Source: an uncultured bacterium
GTDB lineage: Bacteria > Pseudomonadota > Alphaproteobacteria > Sphingomonadales > Sphingomonadaceae
DNA: 64,000 nucleotides
Direction: 5' to 3'
Assembly: GCA_903884945.1 (NCBI GenBank)
Contig: CAISGR010000310.1
Coordinates: 1-64,000, forward strand
In this document: piece by piece, positions 9,847 to 18,875 of the stretch
Position numbering within the stretch: the stretch's first letter is position 1
How the letters are laid out: every line of letters starts with the position of its first letter
Notes under the pieces: generated by a model
Told to the model about the DNA's origin: nothing
The model's database searches: none
The model's input: the letters and a program-made list of their open reading frames with translations, nothing else
Translations under genes and position numbers: made by a program

Positions 9847-11022
9847 ATGCTGTTCGAAACGGGCGCGCGCGATACGCAGGAACAGGCGGAGATCCGCCGC
9901 GCGGTGCGCCAGCTCTGCGGCGATTTTCCGGGGAGCTACTGGCAGGCCAAGGATCGCGAGCGCGCCTATCCCACCGAGTTCGTCACGGCGCTCACCCGGG
10001 CGGGCTTCCTCGCCGCGCTGATCCCGGAAAGCCATGGCGGTTCCGGCCTGACGCTCGCCGATGCGGCGGTGATCCTGGAGGAAATCCAGGCGTCGGGCTG
10101 CAACGGCTCGGCCTGCCATGCGCAGATGTATGTGATGAACACGCTGCTGCGCCATGGCAGCGCCGCGCAGAAGGCCGAATTCCTGCCGAAGATCGCCACC
10201 GGCGCGCTGCGCCTCCAGGCCTTCGGCGTGACCGAGCCGACATCGGGCACCGACACGCTTGCGCTGCGCACCACCGCGCTGCGCGACGGCGATCGCTATA
10301 TCGTCAACGGCCAGAAGATCTGGACGTCGCGCGCGGAACATTCCGATCTGATGCTGCTGCTCGCGCGCACCACGCCGCGCGAGCAGGTCGCGAAGCGGAC
10401 CGAAGGCCTGTCGGTGTTCCTGGTCGACATGCGCGCGGCGGCGGGGAAGGGCATGGATATCCGCCCGATCCGAACGATGATGAACCATGGCACGACCGAG
10501 ATCTTCTTCGACCAGCTCGAGATCCCGGCATCCAGCCTGATCGGGGATGAGGGGCAGGGGTTCCGCTACATCCTGTCCGGCATGAATGCCGAGCGCATCC
10601 TGATCGGCGCCGAGTGCGTCGGCGATGCGAAATGGTTCATCGAAAAGGCATCCGCCTATGCCGGCGAGCGGGAGGTGTTCGGCCGGCCGATCGGGCAGAA
10701 CCAGGGCGTGCAGTTCCCGATCGCCCGCGCCTATGCCCAGATGCGTGCGGCCGAGCTGATGGTGCACGAGGCAGCTGCGCTCTACCAGGCCGGCGGCAAT
10801 CCCGGGGCGGAGGCGAACATGGCGAAGATGCTCGCCGCCGAAGCCTCGTGGGCGGCGGCCGAGGCGTGCGTGCAGACCTTTGGCGGCTTCGGCTTCGCCG
10901 AGGAATATGACGTGGAACGCAAGTTCCGCGAGGCGCGGCTCTACCAGGTCGCCCCGATCTCGACCAACCTGATCCTGTCCTATCTCGCCGAACATGTGCT
11001 TGGCATGCCGCGCTCCTATTGA
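9847..11022 (+). CDS. Acyl-CoA dehydrogenase family protein
   Basis: FGVTEPTSGTDTLALRTTA, YIVNGQKIWTSRAEHSDL, QTFGGFGFAEEYDVERKFREARLYQVAPIS. Confidence 0.92.
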   Translation: MLFETGARDTQEQAEIRRAVRQLCGDFPGSYWQAKDRERAYPTEFVTALTRAGFLAALIPESHGGSGLTLADAAVILEEIQASGCNGSACHAQMYVMNTLLRHGSAAQKAEFLPKIATGALRLQAFGVTEPTSGTDTLALRTTALRDGDRYIVNGQKIWTSRAEHSDLMLLLARTTPREQVAKRTEGLSVFLVDMRAAAGKGMDIRPIRTMMNHGTTEIFFDQLEIPASSLIGDEGQGFRYILSGMNAERILIGAECVGDAKWFIEKASAYAGEREVFGRPIGQNQGVQFPIARAYAQMRAAELMVHEAAALYQAGGNPGAEANMAKMLAAEASWAAAEACVQTFGGFGFAEEYDVERKFREARLYQVAPISTNLILSYLAEHVLGMPRSY

Positions 11023-11043
11023 GCCGGGGCGGCGGATTCGCCG

Positions 11044-12741
11044 CTAGGCATGGATCCAGAACGCGCTCTCGGCGAATTGCGCGCCCTTCCACCAGTCGGT
11101 CGTGCTGGTGCCGTAGCGGAAATTGACTGCGCCGGCCTGGCTCTGCAGCGGCGCCACCACATCGCCCGCCGCATTGCGGCGGGCAACATGGTCGTTGGTC
11201 TCGGGCACCACGGCGACGATATGGCCCGAACGCCCGTCCTCGGTGCGCCGCGCGACGATGATGCCGATCGCGCCGGCATTCGCCGCGGTTTGCAGTTCGG
11301 TGAGCGTTGCCGCCCGGCGCCAGCCGAAACGCAGCCCGAAATCGCGCAGCCAGCGGAACAGGTCGTTGGCGCGCTGCTCGTCGACCGTCTCGCCATAGCG
11401 CGGTTCGACCGTCCTGCCCTGGGAGAGCTGCTCGATCGCCGCGCCTGTCCACCACACGCGCGGCAGATAGACGCCCGCCAGGCCGCAATAGTCATGCGCG
11501 TAGATATTGCAGAAGGTCACGCCGGGGCGCGGCTGGTAGCGCTTGTTCGCGGGCGTATCGACGCCCAGCCAGTCGATGATCGCACCGAGCTCGCCGCGCA
11601 AGTCGGCGGCGGTCGTGCCCGTGCGGCCTGGCTGGCCCGGCTCATTGAGCGAATAGGCGCCCGCCGGATCGGTGCGGCGGGTGATGCTGCCCGGACGGTG
11701 CGGCAGCTCGACCGCGACGATGCCACTGGTCGGCGGTGCCGCCGCCGGCGCCGGCGGCGCGGGCAGCGGGGCATCGGCCACGCGCTTGAGGAAGTCCTTC
11801 GACGCGAAGCCGTGGATCAGCGCGCCGCGCAAGGTCGTCTCGATTTCCAGGAAGCCGTTGGTCACCGTGGCGCTCACCGCGGTTACCGGCTGGCCGTCGG
11901 GAAGGTTCGCGACGACATTCTTGCCCGGCGCCTTGGGGTCGATCTCCGGCGCGCTGCGCACGCGCAGGATGGTGGTGACGTCCACCTCATAGCTGTCGCC
12001 CTTGCTCGTCGCGGGAAGGGGCGGCGATACGATCGCGGTGCCCGGGGCCGGCGGCGTCAGCGTTTGCGGTGTTCCACCCGGCGTCGCGACGGTGTGGGCG
12101 AGCCGGAGATAGTCGTAGAAATTCTCGCCATAATAGCGGTGGCCGTCGAAATAGCCCTGCTTCAGCCCGGCGGACGGCTTGTACGATCCCTTGTTGTAGG
12201 TGATCGCGACGGCGGCCTTTTCGAGGTCGGTCAGCGTCTGGCGCGTGCTCCAGCCCAGCTTGCGCAGGCAGTCGCGGAGCTCGTCGAGACATTTGCCGAA
12301 CGTGCCCGCGAAGGTCGCGTAGCGGCGCTCCAGGAAATAATCCGGATCGACCGTGAAGAACTGAATGTCGTACTGGAACATGCCATAGCCGTGGCAGAAT
12401 TTGTCCGGCTTCTGCGCCACGCTGGCATAGCCCGAAATATATTTGGCCATATCGACCAGCGCCGCATGCGCGATCGCGAACATCTCCTTGCCGCGCGGCT
12501 TCGCCTCCAGCTCGGCGCGACTCCGGGGAAAGGCGGTGCGGCCGTCGATCGTATCGCCGACGCACAGTTCGAGCACCCGGTCGCGCGACAGATTCTTGCG
12601 TATCAGCGGCCAGACCTCGCCGGTTTCCTGGCACGCGAGTGCGGCAAACATATCCAGATCGAAGGGAGTTCCGGCCAGTTGTGGCAGGATCTCAGCTGAA
12701 AATTGCTCCTTGAACCATGCGATATCCGAAGCATTCGGCAT
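11044..12741 (-). CDS. Multidomain putative peptidoglycan hydrolase: lysozyme-like N-terminus, SH3-like linker, papain-like (NlpC/CHAP-like) C-terminus
   Basis: FAALACQETGEVWPLIRKN...CHGYGMFQYDIQFF; SYEVDVTTILRVRSAPE...FLKRV SH3-like; TFCNIYAHDYCGLAG and SGHIVAVVPE as candidate Cys/His; no Sec signal. Confidence 0.6.
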   Translation of the reverse strand: MPNASDIAWFKEQFSAEILPQLAGTPFDLDMFAALACQETGEVWPLIRKNLSRDRVLELCVGDTIDGRTAFPRSRAELEAKPRGKEMFAIAHAALVDMAKYISGYASVAQKPDKFCHGYGMFQYDIQFFTVDPDYFLERRYATFAGTFGKCLDELRDCLRKLGWSTRQTLTDLEKAAVAITYNKGSYKPSAGLKQGYFDGHRYYGENFYDYLRLAHTVATPGGTPQTLTPPAPGTAIVSPPLPATSKGDSYEVDVTTILRVRSAPEIDPKAPGKNVVANLPDGQPVTAVSATVTNGFLEIETTLRGALIHGFASKDFLKRVADAPLPAPPAPAAAPPTSGIVAVELPHRPGSITRRTDPAGAYSLNEPGQPGRTGTTAADLRGELGAIIDWLGVDTPANKRYQPRPGVTFCNIYAHDYCGLAGVYLPRVWWTGAAIEQLSQGRTVEPRYGETVDEQRANDLFRWLRDFGLRFGWRRAATLTELQTAANAGAIGIIVARRTEDGRSGHIVAVVPETNDHVARRNAAGDVVAPLQSQAGAVNFRYGTSTTDWWKGAQFAESAFWIHA

Positions 12742-12987
12742 GTCATCATCCTCCTTGCCGGATGGAAAAGTCGCGGCGATCATCGCGCGATATCGCTTTG
12801 ATCGGCGTGATGACGGTCACATTTCCCGTAATATTTTCGCCGCCGTGAACTTTGTCGACAATGATCGCGGCTTTGTCTTGGATGGAATCGTCACCACGCC
12901 GCAGCGCGGCCAATTCCCGATCGATCCGGGTGCGGCGGTGATCCGGCAATGCTGCATCGGTGTTCCATTTCCGGAGCACGGCGCATT

Positions 12988-13006
12988 GTGGAACACCGTG
13001 TTCCAC
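12988..13006. promoter_or_regulatory. Perfect inverted repeat GTGGAACAC-C-GTGTTCCAC upstream of the wHTH gene; extra half-site GTGTTCCA at 12960-12967
   Basis: 9-bp arms with a 1-nt centre read directly; lies in the divergent interval between 12741 and 13079. Confidence 0.6.
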
Positions 13007-13078
13007 CTTTGGGATCACGTCGATTCTTTCAGCGTTCCTTATAGTTGCGGGCTCGACGGGGACCCCGGGGGAAACGAC

Positions 13079-13456
13079 ATGCTGATCCAGGAAACGCCGA
13101 TCGCCCATATGCGCGTTGGACTGCGCACTGATTATGCGCTGATCGAAAAGGCACGCCATATCCACAACCAGCGCCGGCTGCGCGAGGAGATCCTCGGCAA
13201 CGAGCTGTTCGGCGATCCGGGCTGGGATCTGATGCTCGATCTCTACATCGCCCAGGCGAGCGGCAAGCGCGTCTCGGTGACGAGCGCCGCGATCGGATCG
13301 GGCAAGCCGATGTCGACCGGGCTGCGCTGGGTGAAGCTGCTGATCGAGCGCGGCCTGATCATCCGCGAGGCCGATCCCTATGATGGCCGCCGGTCCTATC
13401 TGCGGCTGACGCCGTCCGCCTATGAAGCGATGGAGGATTTCCTCGAGCGCTGCTGA
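13079..13456 (+). CDS. MarR-like winged-helix DNA-binding protein
   Basis: SVTSAAIGSGKPMSTGLRWVKLLIERGLIIREADPYDGRRSYLRLTPSAYEAM, a wHTH plus wing. Confidence 0.75.
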   Translation: MLIQETPIAHMRVGLRTDYALIEKARHIHNQRRLREEILGNELFGDPGWDLMLDLYIAQASGKRVSVTSAAIGSGKPMSTGLRWVKLLIERGLIIREADPYDGRRSYLRLTPSAYEAMEDFLERC

Positions 13457-13545
13457 ACCCCTGGGGCCGGCGCGCCTGCTGCAGCGGGAACGGCGCGAAT
13501 TGGGACTTGGCTAATCGCGCGGCAATCGCCACTGATAGCGGTCCC

Positions 13546-15030
13546 ATGATCCCATCCCTGTTCCGCGTCGACCCCCGCGACAGCGTCGCGACTGCCCTGC
13601 ACGACCTGGCGACGGGCACCGTCGCCGCCGTCGGCGATCTGGAGATCGCGGTGACGGGCCCGGTGGGGCGCGGCCACAAGATCGCGCTGCGCGCCATCGC
13701 GGCGGGTGATCCGGTGCTCAAGTTCGGCTTCCCGATCGGGCGCGCGACGGCGGACATCGCGGCGGGCGAGCATGTCCACACCCATAATGTCGCGACCGCG
13801 CTTGCCGCCAGCGGCGCCTATCTGTGGCATCCCTCGGGCGACGCACCTGCCACGACGGCTGCGGCGCGCGGCTTCGCCGGCTATTGCCGCGCGGACGGGC
13901 GGGTCGGCACGCGGAACGAGATCTGGGTGATCCCGACCGTCGGCTGCGTCGCGCGCACGGCGCAGAAGATCGCCGAGGCCGCCGGCCGCCGCCACGCCGG
14001 CAAGGTCGATGGCGTGCACGCGCTGACGCACCCCTTTGGCTGCTCGCAGCTCGGCGACGATCTCGATGGTACCCGCTCCATTCTTGCTGCGCTCGCCGCG
14101 CATCCCAATGCGGGCGGCGTGCTGCTGGTCGGGCTCGGCTGCGAATCGAACCAGCTCGATCGGCTGCTGCAGGAGGTCGATCCGGCGCTGCACGGCCGCA
14201 TCCGCTCCTTTGCCGCGCAGGTCGCCGGCGACGAGATCGCGGAGGGGCTTGCCCTGGTCGATGAACTCGTGGAGCAGGCGGCGCAGGACCGGCGCAGCGA
14301 AGTGCCGCTGTCGGCGCTGGTGCTCGGCCTGAAATGCGGCGGGTCGGACGGCTTTTCCGGCCTGACCGCCAATCCGCTGGTCGGGCGGATGAGCGACGCG
14401 GTCACGGCGGCGGGCGGGTCGGCGATCCTGACCGAGATTCCGGAGATCTTCGGGGCCGAGCAGTTGCTGATGGACCGCGCCGCCGACGAGCAGGTGTTCC
14501 AGGGCATCGCGGCGATGGTCAACGACTTCAAGCGCTACTTCACCGAGCATGGCGAGCCGGTTTCGGAGAATCCCTCGCCCGGCAATATCGCCGGGGGCAT
14601 CACCACGCTGGAGGAGAAGTCGCTCGGCGCCGTGCAGAAGGCAGGCCATGCGACGGTTACCGATGTGCGCCATTATGGCGAGCGGGTGCGCCGCACCGGG
14701 CTTACCCTGCTGGAGGCGCCGGGCAATGACGCAGTCTCGTCGACGGCGCTGACCGCGGCGGGCGCGACGGTGATCCTGTTCACCACCGGGCGCGGCACGC
14801 CGCTCGGCTTTCCCGCGCCGACGATCAAGATCGCGTCCAACACCCCGCTGGCGGAGCGCAAGAAGGGATGGATCGATTTCGACGCGGGCCGCGTGCTTAC
14901 CGAAGGCACCGAGCCGGTTGCCGACGCGCTGCTCGATATGATTCGCGAGGTGGCCTCGGGCCGGGAAACGGCGGCCGAGCGCAATGGCGAGCGCGAGATC
15001 GCGATCTGGAAGCGCGGCGTCACGCTGTAA
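13546..15030 (+). CDS. UxaA-family hydrolase (altronate/galactarate dehydratase-like)
   Basis: N-terminal SAF-like region (GHKIALRAI...GEHVHTHNVA), then RVGTRNEIWVIPTVGCVARTA and LKCGGSDGFSGLTANP. Confidence 0.88.
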   Translation: MIPSLFRVDPRDSVATALHDLATGTVAAVGDLEIAVTGPVGRGHKIALRAIAAGDPVLKFGFPIGRATADIAAGEHVHTHNVATALAASGAYLWHPSGDAPATTAAARGFAGYCRADGRVGTRNEIWVIPTVGCVARTAQKIAEAAGRRHAGKVDGVHALTHPFGCSQLGDDLDGTRSILAALAAHPNAGGVLLVGLGCESNQLDRLLQEVDPALHGRIRSFAAQVAGDEIAEGLALVDELVEQAAQDRRSEVPLSALVLGLKCGGSDGFSGLTANPLVGRMSDAVTAAGGSAILTEIPEIFGAEQLLMDRAADEQVFQGIAAMVNDFKRYFTEHGEPVSENPSPGNIAGGITTLEEKSLGAVQKAGHATVTDVRHYGERVRRTGLTLLEAPGNDAVSSTALTAAGATVILFTTGRGTPLGFPAPTIKIASNTPLAERKKGWIDFDAGRVLTEGTEPVADALLDMIREVASGRETAAERNGEREIAIWKRGVTL

Positions 15031-15097
15031 CCCCGCATCGACTCTTGCGCCCCCGCCCGCTTAAGGGCACCGCACGTCCACGGGGCGGTAACGGGGA

Positions 15098-16099
15098 ATG
15101 CGAATGCTGAACGGTGCGGTGTTGGTGACGGGCGGGGCAGGCTATATCGGCAGCCATGCCGTGCTGGCGCTGCTCGATGCCGGGCACAAGGTCGTCGTGG
15201 TCGACAACCTCACCACTGGCTTCGACTGGCTGGTCGATCCGCGCGCGACGCTGGTCCGCGGCAATATCGAGGATGACGAGCTGGTCCGCGGGACGATCCG
15301 CGCGCACGATGTCCGCGCGATCATGCATTTCGCCGGCTCGATCGTGGTGCCCGAATCAGTCACCGATCCGCTCAAATATTATCGCAACAACACCGTTGCG
15401 AGCCGGGCGCTGCTCGAAAGCGCGGTGGTCTGCGGCGTGCCGCATTTCATCTTCTCCTCGACCGCCGCGACCTATGGCACGCCGGCAAAGGTGCCGGTGT
15501 CGGAGGGCGATCCGACCATCCCGATCAACCCCTATGGCATGTCCAAGCTGATGACCGAGGCGATGCTGCGCGACGTCGCCGCCGCCCATCCGATCAACTA
15601 TGCCGCGTTGCGCTATTTCAACGTCGCGGGCGCCGATCCGAAGGCGCGCGCCGGCCAGTCGACTGCCGGCGCGACCCATCTCATCAAGATCGCCGTCGAG
15701 GCGGCGACCGGCAAACGCGCCTCGGTCGGCGTGTTCGGCACCGACTATGACACGCCCGACGGCACCGGCGTGCGCGACTATATCCATGTCAGCGATCTCG
15801 CCGCCGCCCATGTCGCGGCGCTCGACCTGCTGATCGCCGCGCCGACGCGCAACCACATCCTCAATGCCGGCTATGGCCGCGGCTTCTCGGTCCAGCAGGT
15901 GCTCGACGCGGTCGACCGCGTCACCAACATGAAGCTGGAACGCGTGGTGCAGGGCCGGCGCCTCGGCGATCCGGCCGAATTGATCGCCGACAACCGCGCG
16001 ATCCTCGCCACGCTCGACTGGAAGCCGGCGCGCGACGATCTCGATACGATCGTCCGGGACGCGCTGGCCTGGGAAAGGGCACTGCAGCAACGGGAATAA
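15098..16099 (+). CDS. galE: UDP-glucose 4-epimerase
   Basis: VTGGAGYIGSHAVLALLDAGHKVVVVDNL, FSSTAATYG, NPYGMSKLMTE, TPDGTGVRDYIHVSDLA. Confidence 0.92.
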   Translation: MRMLNGAVLVTGGAGYIGSHAVLALLDAGHKVVVVDNLTTGFDWLVDPRATLVRGNIEDDELVRGTIRAHDVRAIMHFAGSIVVPESVTDPLKYYRNNTVASRALLESAVVCGVPHFIFSSTAATYGTPAKVPVSEGDPTIPINPYGMSKLMTEAMLRDVAAAHPINYAALRYFNVAGADPKARAGQSTAGATHLIKIAVEAATGKRASVGVFGTDYDTPDGTGVRDYIHVSDLAAAHVAALDLLIAAPTRNHILNAGYGRGFSVQQVLDAVDRVTNMKLERVVQGRRLGDPAELIADNRAILATLDWKPARDDLDTIVRDALAWERALQQRE

Positions 16100-16260
16100 A
16101 ATCGGCCCGTCGGGGCGCGTGAACGGAAGGCAAGGGCGATTGCATCTTGCGCAACTGCCCATGCATCACCATCTCGCGAGGATCGAGCTTCGGCCGAACG
16201 ATCGGCCTCGCCGCCTTACCGCGTGCCTGACTAGCTGTTTCCATCCAGATCTCGACCATC

Positions 16261-16302
16261 GCCGCGCGTTCTCGCGCGGCTCAACGCACGCTTATGCATA
16301 AG
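16261..16302 (+). promoter_or_regulatory. Structured cspA leader: 8-bp GC hairpin (gccgcgcg-ttct-cgcgcggc) followed by palindrome CTTATGCATAAG overlapping the RBS
   Basis: Both inverted repeats read directly; 5' of the ATG at 16312. Confidence 0.5.
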
Positions 16303-16311
16303 GAATATCCC

Positions 16312-16521
16312 ATGACGACGGGAACGGTAAAATGGTTCAACACCCAGAAGGGCTTCGGCTTCATCCAGCCTGACGACAACAGCAAGGACGTCTTCGTCCA
16401 TATCAGCGCCGTCGAACGCGCCGGCATGGCCTCGCTCGATGAAGGGCAGAAGATCTCCTACGAGGTCGTTGCCGATGCCCGCAGCGGCAAGGCTTCGGCC
16501 GAAGAACTCCGCGCGGCCTGA
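16312..16521 (+). CDS. Cold-shock domain protein (CspA family)
   Basis: [38 protein letters not shown]1/RNP2 intact. Confidence 0.95.
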   Translation: MTTGTVKWFNTQKGFGFIQPDDNSKDVFVHISAVERAGMASLDEGQKISYEVVADARSGKASAEELRAA

Positions 16522-16580
16522 TCCGCGCGAACGACGACCATCGGCCTGAGCAGTTTTCCGCTGGCTGGCCGATGACCATC

Positions 16581-16614
16581 GCCCCGCGCCCGGTTTGCCG
16601 GCTGCGGGGCTTTT
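16581..16614 (+). terminator. Rho-independent terminator after the cold-shock gene
   Basis: GCCCCGC...GCGGGGC stem followed by TTTT. Confidence 0.7.
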
Positions 16615-16630
16615 GACATCCGGAACCCTC

Positions 16631-17815
16631 ATGAGCGCTACCCAGATTCCCGAGCAGACCACCGAAACCGCCGACACGGCCGACACCGGCGATATCGTCT
16701 ACCCTTCCGCCATTCCCTTCCTGCTCGTCCATCTCGGCTGCTTCGCCGCGATCTTGACCGGCGTGACCTGGCAGGCGGTCACCCTGTGCGTCACGCTCTA
16801 CTGGCTGCGCATGTTCGCGGTGACGGCCGGCTATCACCGCTATTTCTCGCACCGCTCCTTCGCGACGGGCCGCGTGTTCCAGTTCATCCTCGCCTTCCTC
16901 GCGCAGAGCACGGCCCAGAAGAGCGTGCTGTGGTGGGCCGCCAAGCATCGCCACCACCATCTCTATTCGGATACGCCGCGCGACGTTCATTCGCCCCGCC
17001 AGACCGGATTCTTCTACAGCCATGTCGGCTGGATCTTCGCGCGCCGCCACGAGGCGACCGATCTGGCCAAGGTGCCGGATCTGACGCGCTATCCCGAGCT
17101 GATGTGGCTTCACCGGCACGAGATCGTACCGGCCTTCGTGCTTGGCCTTGCCTCCTTCCTGATCGCCGGCTGGCCGGGACTCGTGGTCGGCTTCTTCTGG
17201 AGCACCGTGCTGGTCTATCACGCGACCTTCTTCATCAACTCGCTCGCGCATGTGCTCGGCAGCCGGCGCTATGTGACCGGCGACGATTCGCGCAACAATC
17301 TCGGTCTCGCGCTGCTGACGATGGGGGAGGGGTGGCACAACAACCACCATGCCTGCCCGAGCAGTACCCGCCAGGGGTTCCGCTGGTGGGAAGTCGATGC
17401 GAGCTGGTATCTGCTCGAACTGCTCGCCGCGTTGCGCATCGTTCGCGACCTGACACCGCCGCCCGAGCGCGTGCTGCGCAACGAGCACCAGCTCGGCGCG
17501 CGCACGCTCCAGCGCACCGCCGAGCAGCTGGCGGCGCGCTTCAATGCCGAGCGGATCGCGCTCGCCGTCGTGGCCTCCCCGGCGATCGACCTGTCCGCGC
17601 TGCGCAAGGCGCTTGCCGACGCGCAGGACCGTGCGGCCGAGATCCTGGCCGGGCTCGACCTGCCGCATTTGCCCGACCGTGCCGAGCTCGTCGCCCAGGC
17701 CCGCGCGATGTTCGCGAGGACGCCGTCGCTCGACGACATCGTCGACCGCGCCCATGCGCTGCTCCTCGCCGCCGTGGGCGGGCATCTCGCCGCTGCGGTG
17801 CCCGCGCGCGCCTGA
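16631..17815 (+). CDS. Acyl-CoA/fatty acid desaturase (delta-9 type)
   Basis: Histidine boxes HRYFSHRSF, HRHHHLYSDTPRDVHS, HNNHHACP. Confidence 0.92.
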   Translation: MSATQIPEQTTETADTADTGDIVYPSAIPFLLVHLGCFAAILTGVTWQAVTLCVTLYWLRMFAVTAGYHRYFSHRSFATGRVFQFILAFLAQSTAQKSVLWWAAKHRHHHLYSDTPRDVHSPRQTGFFYSHVGWIFARRHEATDLAKVPDLTRYPELMWLHRHEIVPAFVLGLASFLIAGWPGLVVGFFWSTVLVYHATFFINSLAHVLGSRRYVTGDDSRNNLGLALLTMGEGWHNNHHACPSSTRQGFRWWEVDASWYLLELLAALRIVRDLTPPPERVLRNEHQLGARTLQRTAEQLAARFNAERIALAVVASPAIDLSALRKALADAQDRAAEILAGLDLPHLPDRAELVAQARAMFARTPSLDDIVDRAHALLLAAVGGHLAAAVPARA

Positions 17816-17905
17816 CCGGGGCGTCCCGGCCGGCGCCGGCCGGCTTTGACATCGGCGCGGCACAGGCTCTTTATGGTGCCGGTCTCCCCGGGGAGTGCAG
17901 CGCCG

Positions 17906-18769
17906 ATGGCAATCGAATCGTCAGCGAGGCGCGTGGCCGAATCGATCCGGCGGCCGCTGGCGGTCGGCGCGCGCGAGGTCGTCGCCGCGCTGCTCGACCA
18001 CCAGCCGACCCGTGCCGATGTCCGTGCGCTGCTCGTCGGCACCCGGATCGATGCCCGCGGGCTGGCGGGCTTCAGCGAACCGTCGAAGCTGGCACCCGAG
18101 GGGGTCGGCGCCATCTTCATCTTCCGCTACGGCGTGGTCGTGCTGTTCGGCGCCTCGGCCGAGATCGAGGCCGATATCCTGTCCAGGCTCGGGCCGCATA
18201 TCGTGGATCGGCTGGCGGTGCCCGAAGTCGAAACCGCGACCATCGAGGTGCAGCTCGATGCCCATGAGCAGGTCGATGCGCGCGGCCATGTGATCCTGAA
18301 CGAGCCGACGGCCGAGCGGCTGCTGCTCACCGCGACCGTCCTGGCGCGCAGCGTGGTGCTCGGCTGGGACGAGGTGCAGATCGCCAACGCCTTCGAGCGC
18401 ATCGAGCCGCTCGTCGCCGGCCTGAAGGCGCATGGCCGCGCCGGGCTGCCGATCCGGCGCGTCATGCAATATATCGGCGACGTGCTCGATGCGCGCAATC
18501 GCGTGGTCGGGCGCGCCCAGATCAGCGAGAAGCCCGATATCCTGTGGGATCACCCGCATCTCGACCGGCTCTATGCGCGGCTCGAGACTGAATTCGAGCT
18601 CGGCGACCGGGAACGCGTGATCGAGCGCAAGCTCGAGGTGATCGGGGACGCGGCCGACGTCCTGCTCAATCTCGTCCAGGACAAGCGATCGGTGCGGCTG
18701 GAACTGGCGATCATCGGGTTGTTCGCGATCGAGATCCTGATGACGCTGTACACGATCTGGCGCGGCTGA
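17906..18769 (+). CDS. RMD1/YagE (DUF155) family membrane-anchored protein
   Basis: GVGAIFIFRYGVVVLFGAS... and C-terminal EFELGDRERVIERKLEVIGDAADVLLNLVQDKRSVRLELAIIGLFAIEILMTLYTI. Confidence 0.8.
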   Translation: MAIESSARRVAESIRRPLAVGAREVVAALLDHQPTRADVRALLVGTRIDARGLAGFSEPSKLAPEGVGAIFIFRYGVVVLFGASAEIEADILSRLGPHIVDRLAVPEVETATIEVQLDAHEQVDARGHVILNEPTAERLLLTATVLARSVVLGWDEVQIANAFERIEPLVAGLKAHGRAGLPIRRVMQYIGDVLDARNRVVGRAQISEKPDILWDHPHLDRLYARLETEFELGDRERVIERKLEVIGDAADVLLNLVQDKRSVRLELAIIGLFAIEILMTLYTIWRG

Positions 18770-18875
18770 TCCGCGCGAACCTTGGGAATTCGCAACCATG
18801 GCGATTGCCGTGGCGGCTGTCGTGCAATTGCGGCATGCGGCGCCCGGCACCCAGGCGCGCGCCGATCGAGGGACA

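Noticed and set aside
12443-13078. N-terminal extension of the wHTH ORF
   Set aside because: Overlaps the hydrolase gene antisense and the palindromic operator; the translation before MLIQETPI is not protein-like
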